13,787 bases of DNA from Baffinella frigidus (lineage: Eukaryota; Cryptophyceae; Cryptomonadales; Baffinellaceae): assembly GCA_026770585.1 (NCBI GenBank), contig MU646813.1, forward strand, positions 235,597 through 249,383, read 5' to 3'. How positions within the stretch are numbered: the first letter of the stretch is position 1; every line of letters starts with the position of its first letter. Shown here piece after piece: positions 12,401-13,787 of the stretch. The notes beneath the pieces are model-generated. The model did no database searches. It worked only from the letters and a program-made list of their open reading frames with translations, and had not been told where the DNA came from. Made by a program: the position numbers and the translations under genes.

Positions 12401-12843
12401 ATTTGCCAGAAACCCCGTGTACCACTTAGCAGCCACCGGGGGCTTCACGGATACAGTCCATCTAAACGATTTGTACTAGAATCTTACCCAGTTGCGTTGG
12501 ATTCCACCCGCGTTTCGCCTCAAATCTAAGGCGAAAAGGGTCTCGGTCGCTGCTAAGTGGATACCGTAGATGGACGCGCCGAGGGCGAAGACGTCCGCTT
12601 TCTCGAGGTCGGCGTCCCTTTACCGTAGATGGGCGCTAAAGTCTCCTAAAATCCAACAGTTTCCAGTAGATGGACGGTAGACACAATAGATGGACGGTAC
12701 GTACCGTAGATGGACGCGCCGAGCGCAAAAACGTCCGCCTTCGCAAGGTCGACGTCCTCCCCCCCGTCCATTTCCGCCAGAAGCTCCGCCGCGACGTACC
12801 GCCGGTCCCCGAGACTCCCGTCGTCGCGCCCATCGTAGCTCCC
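9178..12843 (-). CDS. Wee1/Myt1-like protein kinase, C-lobe (W1-W4, spliced)
   Basis: Exons 12843-12705, 11596-11510, 9958-9888 (or the duplicate 10190-10120) and 9411-9178 join in frame with phases 1, 1 and 0. All introns are GT-AG. Motifs in order are GDRRYVAAELL (activation-segment end, P+1 and APE position), KADVFALGASIYE (subdomain IX), EMASDERLPEAG and YHDLRAGILP (alpha-F/G), DLAQLVAAMIHPE (subdomain X/XI) and PAQRPSSREVLDHP. GDxRY, KADxFxLG and MIHP are features I associate with Wee1/Myt1 kinases, which phosphorylate CDK inhibitory sites at the G2/M transition. APE reads AAE; Wee1 proteins also depart from APE here. The Gly loop, catalytic Lys, HRD and DFG/DLG are outside the window. 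Kinase identity is firm; subfamily is from recalled motifs. Whether the gene is expressed or decayed cannot be seen. Confidence 0.78.
9417..9660 (-). repeat. Telomere-like array (TTTAGGG on plus strand) in intron 3
   Basis: TTTAGGG, TCTAGGG and TTTGGGG units, degenerate towards 9660. On the transcribed minus strand it is a C-rich CCCTAAA tract ending six bases before the W4 acceptor AG, where it may act as the pyrimidine-rich tract. Confidence 0.93.
9687..9755 (+). repeat. Inverted copy of the W2 donor region
   Basis: CAGTTGAGGGTATTTTGATG, ACCTCGTGTATGTAGGGTGT and TATGGGTTAGGGTT on the plus strand match the minus strand from exon W2's end into intron 2 (about 11520-11461). Both copies run directly into a U element end (CCACGCCAGAGGG). 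Confidence 0.75.
9754..9883. mobile_element. Family U TIR element, copy 2
   Basis: 130 bp between two TA dinucleotides, with perfect 14-bp TIRs CCACGCCAGAGGGC / GCCCTCTGGCGTGG. The interior matches U copy 1 in reverse. The right TA (9882-9883) forms positions +5/+6 of the W3 donor GTCGTA, so the element inserted within the 5' splice site region of intron 3. Confidence 0.9.
9888..9958 (-). CDS. Exon W3a: kinase subdomain X-XI, 'MIHPE'
   Basis: 71 nt: acceptor CGTTAG at 9959, two bases completing a Gly codon from W2, then RGALPRRLLHD and LAQLVAAMIHPE, ending GAG|GTCGTA. In the predicted protein this follows the alpha-G exon and precedes RPSSREVL, matching kinase order. A second complete copy (W3b) lies 232 bp upstream in the gene. 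Family N copy 3 ends 13 bp before this acceptor and U copy 2 sits 4 bases after the donor. Confidence 0.75.
9972..10116. mobile_element. Family N element, copy 3 (right TIR truncated)
   Basis: Left TIR CACACAGCGGGCTACGAAGA, N core (CCCGTAGGAACCCCCCTATA, TGCCTACCGTAGGGTCCTAG) and GGGGTTATTCAAGATCC. The terminal CGGACTTCG-type end is replaced by the edge of exon copy W3b. It separates the two W3 copies. Confidence 0.87.
10120..10190 (-). CDS. Exon W3b: complete duplicate of W3
   Basis: 71 nt, the same length and frame as W3a: acceptor CCCCAG at 10191, then KGALPRRLPHD and LAQLVAAMIHPE, ending GAG|GTCTGA. Protein differences from W3a are Lys/Arg and Pro/Leu. The donor bases after GTC belong to the truncated N element. 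Using both copies in series shifts the frame (71 is not a multiple of 3) and soon hits TGA in the second copy, so only one can be used per mRNA. Which one is used cannot be told. Confidence 0.72.
10193..10290 (-). repeat. Telomere-like array upstream of W3b
   Basis: TTTCGGG/TTTAGGG units followed by TTTATTG/TTGTTTA variants. On the minus strand it ends AAACCCCAG at the W3b acceptor. Confidence 0.9.
10374..10409 (-). pseudogene. Partial third copy of W3 (5' part)
   Basis: Acceptor CCCCAG at 10410, then the first ~36 nt of W3b identically (GGCGCTGCCGCGGAGACTGC, CGCACGAC). It then decays: the continuation is only loosely alignable and lacks the MIHPE block. It is followed upstream by another telomere-like array. 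Confidence 0.65.
10411..10672 (-). repeat. Longest telomere-like array
   Basis: TTTATGG, TTTAGGG and TTTGGGG heptamers in homogenised blocks of each variant, suggesting expansion by local slippage or unequal exchange. On the minus strand it leads directly into the acceptor of the partial W3 copy. Confidence 0.93.
10706..10746 (-). pseudogene. Partial copy of exon W2 (T1)
   Basis: The minus strand reads APAYHDLRAGILPL then TAG, matching the middle of W2 (GPAYHDLRAGILPP). It lacks the acceptor and the EMASDERLPEAG start. Confidence 0.65.
10785..10837. repeat. GGAGA/GGAAGAGA-rich tract
   Basis: Purine-rich imperfect tandem repeats. With TCCTCTCCTCTTCTCTCG at 10747-10765 it forms an imperfect foldback around GTATGCACCGCTACACACAG, a decayed version of the palindrome at 11076. 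Confidence 0.8.
10879..10991. repeat. Family M repeat, copy 2
   Basis: CCGAGCGAGGACGTGACAC, CCTGAATCCCAAGGGAAATG, GACTTTTAAAATGAAAAAGC and the GACCGGATTTCCGGTC hairpin, aligning along its length to 8081-8190. Confidence 0.8.
11033..11067 (-). pseudogene. Partial copy of exon W2 (T2)
   Basis: The minus strand reads GPAYHDLRAGMPSP, matching W2 until the last residues. It lacks exon start and donor. About 327 bp from T1, with related flanks, so T1 and T2 belong to a tandem duplication. Confidence 0.65.
11076..11113. repeat. Perfect 38-bp palindrome
   Basis: Arms of 19 bp with no spacer; the left arm is CTCTTCTCCTGTGTGTACC. Such zero-loop palindromes are usually unstable, so this one is probably recent or arose by gene conversion. 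Confidence 0.92.
11171..11274. mobile_element. Family E TIR element, copy 9 (variant core)
   Basis: 104 bp, TA flanks, intact TIRs. Core half GGCGAGTTAGGGCGAATATT as in copy 3. Lies in intron 2. Confidence 0.93.
11275..11411. other. No feature seen (intron 2)
   Basis: No exon or element recognised. Confidence 0.3.
11412..11461 (-). pseudogene. Fragment of W2 end (T3) fused to a U-element end
   Basis: GGGGCAGGATGCCTGCGC on the plus strand is the complement of the end of W2. It joins directly to CGGTTTCCCTCGAGCCCTCT-GGCGTGG, the terminal part of element U. Confidence 0.6.
11461..11509 (-). repeat. Start of intron 2, inverted copy of 9700-9755
   Basis: From the W2 donor (GTATTTCGATGACCTCGTG) the intron runs through degenerate telomere-like units and into the U fragment. 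Its inverted copy lies in intron 3, so the pre-mRNA could pair the two. Confidence 0.65.
11510..11596 (-). CDS. Exon W2: kinase alpha-F/G region
   Basis: 87 nt. Acceptor GGTGCAG at 11597; AG completes a Glu codon begun by the last G of W1 (TAC G|AG). It then reads MASDERLPEAGP, AYHDLRAGILPP and MAVQ, ending CAGG|GTATTT. The phase-1 donor fits the two-base start of W3. The SIYE|MASDERLPEAG...LRAGILP arrangement matches the segment between subdomain IX and subdomain XI in Wee1-type kinases. The donor is chosen by phase; an earlier GT would break it. Three partial copies of the middle or end (10706, 11033, 11412) and three decoy acceptors upstream in the intron accompany it. Confidence 0.82.
11575..12210 (-). 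repeat. Intron-1 array of W2 acceptor copies
   Basis: Imperfect tandem units combine CTCGTCACTCGCCATCTCTG (complement of GCAG plus the first W2 codons), CCCACCCGCCACG, ATCAGTCAGGAAAATCAGTA and CCAAGGAATATACCCCC. Minus-strand GCAG|AGATGGCGAGTG-type acceptors sit at 11596 (real exon), 11907, 12002 (AGACGGCAAGTG) and 12157. The copies after the first lose exon homology within about 30 nt. A subrepeat GAAGAGCTCTGCCCACC fills 11641-11735. Confidence 0.78.
12211..12315. mobile_element. Family E TIR element, copy 10
   Basis: 105 bp in intron 1. Left flank GA, right TA. Core orientation as copies 6 and 8. Confidence 0.91.
12422..12560. repeat. Inverted repeat of the post-donor intron motif
   Basis: CCACTTAGCAGCCACCGGGG (12422-12441) is inverted at 12541-12560 (TCTCGGTCGCTGCTAAGTGG). 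Inside lies a foldback TTTCGCCT-CAAATCTA-AGGCGAAA (12513-12536). It may be a small element or the inverted copy of intron-1 start. Confidence 0.55.
12565..12618 (-). pseudogene. Copy of the 3' part of W1 with donor (Q0)
   Basis: The minus strand reads DADLEKADVFALGASIY and ends TACG|GTATCC. It matches the last ~52 nt of W1 and lacks the activation-segment part. If spliced as the real exon end, the protein would lose GDRRY; I therefore treat it as a duplicate. Confidence 0.7.
12621..12715 (-). repeat. Array of W1 3'-end copies with candidate donors
   Basis: GTCCATCTAC-type strings, the last nine or so bases of W1, recur at 12626 (followed by GGTAAAG, a good donor), 12667, 12687 and 12707 (the real end); the last three are spaced exactly 20 bp. 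With 12567 that makes five copies in 150 bp. Confidence 0.75.
12705..12843 (-). CDS. Exon W1: kinase activation-segment end and subdomain IX
   Basis: 139 nt, acceptor CGAACGTAG at 12844, donor TACG|GTACGT. It reads GSYDGRDDGSLGDRRYVAAE, LLAEMDGGEDVDLA and KADVFALGASIY. GDRRYVAAELL occupies the activation-segment end and APE position (Pro replaced by Ala). KADVFALG holds the subdomain IX Asp and Gly. Length mod 3 is 1, matching the two-base start of W2. Two partial upstream copies of this exon's 5' part lie at 13118-13044 and 13538-13514, and copies of its 3' part lie downstream. TA-flanked element Y ends 20 bp before the acceptor. Confidence 0.85.
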
Positions 12844-12863
12844 CTACGTTCGGGTTTCAGGTT

Positions 12864-12996
12864 TAGAGCGATGTGCAGAGAAATTAGCCCCCGAAATAAT
12901 GGGAAATTGGTAAAAGTTGACGTTTTTGTAACAGGACCGTCAACTTTTACCAATTTTGCATTATTTCCGTGGCCAACTTCTCGGCACACCGCTTTA
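12864..12996. mobile_element. Element Y, TA-flanked foldback MITE
   Basis: 133 bp. Arms of about 57 bp: outer GAGCGATGTGCAGAGAA against AAGCGGTGTGCCGAGAA, inner GAAATAATGGGAAATTGGTA and AAAGTTGACG repeated inverted with two changes. TA at both ends; 17-bp loop. Confidence 0.85.
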
Positions 12997-13043
12997 CTTG
13001 TGGTCTAGGGTTCGTCCTGGTCTAGAGTTGAGGATTGAGGGTT
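12997..13043. repeat. Direct repeat of 13311-13340
   Basis: CTTGTGGTCTAGGGTTCGTC-CTGGTCTAGAG occurs here and at 13310-13340 (one change). It is the uninterrupted version of the site occupied by N copy 4. Confidence 0.8.
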
Positions 13044-13118
13044 CGTCTCCGCCAGCAGCTCCGCCTCGACGTACCGCCGGTCCCCGAGCCTCCCGTCGTC
13101 GCGCCCGTCGTAGCCCCC
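13044..13118 (-). pseudogene. Copy of the 5' part of W1 (Q2)
   Basis: Acceptor GGGAGCAG at 13119, then GGYDGRDDGRLGDRRY and VEAELLAET, 25 codons aligned to W1. It then breaks into intron-like sequence without KADVFALG. The frame is intact, but no donor follows at the break. Confidence 0.7.
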
Positions 13119-13149
13119 CTGCTCCCGGGTTTCGGGTTTACTTGTGGTA

Positions 13150-13309
13150 CACACAGCGGGCTACGAAAGGATTTTCGGCCCAAACCGGGCCAAATTTCCG
13201 TTTCCTTATCCGTAGGAACCCCCCCTATGCCCCTTCGGGTTGCCTACCCTAGGGTCCTAGGTCTTATCGCTCAGGGGTTATTCAAAACCCCTTCGAAGTC
13301 CGCTGTGTG
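13150..13309. mobile_element. Family N element, copy 4 (complete)
   Basis: 160 bp. TIRs CACACAGCGGGCTACGAAAG and CTTCGAAGTCCGCTGTGTG, with inner FAMILY-N core CCTTATCCGTAGGAACCCCC and TGCCTACCCTAGGGTCCTAG. Flanked by TTGTGGT on both sides; the empty version of the site is at 12997. Confidence 0.92.
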
Positions 13310-13340
13310 GTTGTGGTCTAGGGTTCGTCCTGGTGTAGAG

Positions 13341-13513
13341 TAATGCTAGAGGGCCCTATTTGAAAGAGAGTTGTAACATTTGTGTAGTAACTTTCGTGAG
13401 ATCGGTCACGTAACTCTGCGAAATTAGCACAGTCACGAGGTTGGAATACCCTATCCTGGTACAAATTCGTACAACCCCACATGCAATTAGGTTCCTCCAG
13501 CATTCCCGAGTGG
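13341..13513. other. No feature seen
   Basis: Unassigned sequence between N copy 4 and exon copy Q3. Confidence 0.3.
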
Positions 13514-13538
13514 CGTCGTCGCGCCCGTCGTAGCCCCC
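13514..13538 (-). pseudogene. Short copy of the W1 5' edge (Q3)
   Basis: Acceptor GGGAGCAG at 13539 then GGYDGRDD, identical to Q2 for 25 nt of exon, before diverging into CCACTCGGGAATGC. It is the outermost of three W1 acceptors. Confidence 0.65.
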
Positions 13539-13618
13539 CTGCTCCCGTTCGACGGTTGCCTTTTTGTACCGGGGCGGCAACTTAACCGGTGGATTGAGAA
13601 TAAGTCAACATTCGAATG

Positions 13619-13657
<39 letters not shown>

Positions 13658-13787
13658 TGAGAGAGCGAGTAAGAGAGAGAGAGAGTAAGAGAGAGAGAGA
13701 GGGAGAGTGTGTGTGTGCGCGCGCACACGCGGGGGGGGGGGGGAGGCGTTGGGTGGTGTGTGTGTGTGTGTGTGTTTGTGTATGTGC
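13619..13787. repeat. GT/GA microsatellites with poly-G
   Basis: (GT)n, (GA)n with TAA interruptions, GTGTGTGTGCGCGCGC, a G-run at about 13731-13743 and a final (GT)n to the window edge. Confidence 0.95.

Noticed and set aside
12636-13008. Plus- and minus-strand frames of 110-117 residues
   Set aside because: They run through exon W1 out of its kinase frame, or antisense to it, and on into element Y.
1-13787. Dinoflagellate spliced-leader or tRNA/rRNA genes
   Set aside because: I looked for the spliced-leader core and for tRNA-like cloverleaf features on both strands and saw none. Absence by eye is not proof.

Overview
This is eukaryotic nuclear DNA: GT-AG introns, CT/GA/GT microsatellites, long degenerate arrays of the TTTAGGG (CCCTAAA) telomere-type heptamer, and dozens of short non-coding terminal-inverted-repeat (TIR) elements, most of them flanked by TA. 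TTTAGGG repeats occur in plants, chromerids, dinoflagellates and several other algae. A repeat-rich microalga or protist is my best guess; the sequence does not fix the taxon.

The window looks gene-free at first because coding sequence is cut into exons of about 70-240 bp. Joining splice-site-bounded, phase-compatible blocks on the minus strand gives the C-terminal lobe of a protein kinase, most like the Wee1/Myt1 family. Exon W1 (12843-12705) carries the end of the activation segment and subdomain IX, W2 (11596-11510) the alpha-G region, W3 (9958-9888, with a second complete copy at 10190-10120) the 'MIHPE' block, and W4 (9411-9178) the conserved Arg of subdomain XI plus a Gly/Ser/Gln-rich tail. 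Possible coiled-coil exons follow at 9118-9062 and 7330-7264. The N-lobe and catalytic loop are not seen and would lie beyond the right edge. On the plus strand at the left edge, 412-495 looks like the last exon of another gene, function unknown.

Layout. 1-495: CT microsatellite with three copies of an acceptor plus exon start. 496-6720: mobile-element terrain (families A, C, D, E, G, H, X), a 28-bp-arm hairpin, a telomere-like array and AT-rich repeats. 6721-8660: elements U, N, L and M and a satellite whose unit contains an acceptor plus 34 nt of exon. 8660-13560: the kinase exons, with introns made of TIR elements, telomere-like repeats and partial exon copies. 13580-13787: GT/GA microsatellite and poly-G.

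The most unusual theme is that exon EDGES, meaning a splice site plus 10-75 nt of adjoining exon, have been copied locally again and again. The introns hold arrays of decoy splice sites, and one exon (W3) is fully duplicated in a form that could only be used in a mutually exclusive way. Exon calls rest on manual translation and recalled kinase motifs; no alignment or search was run.
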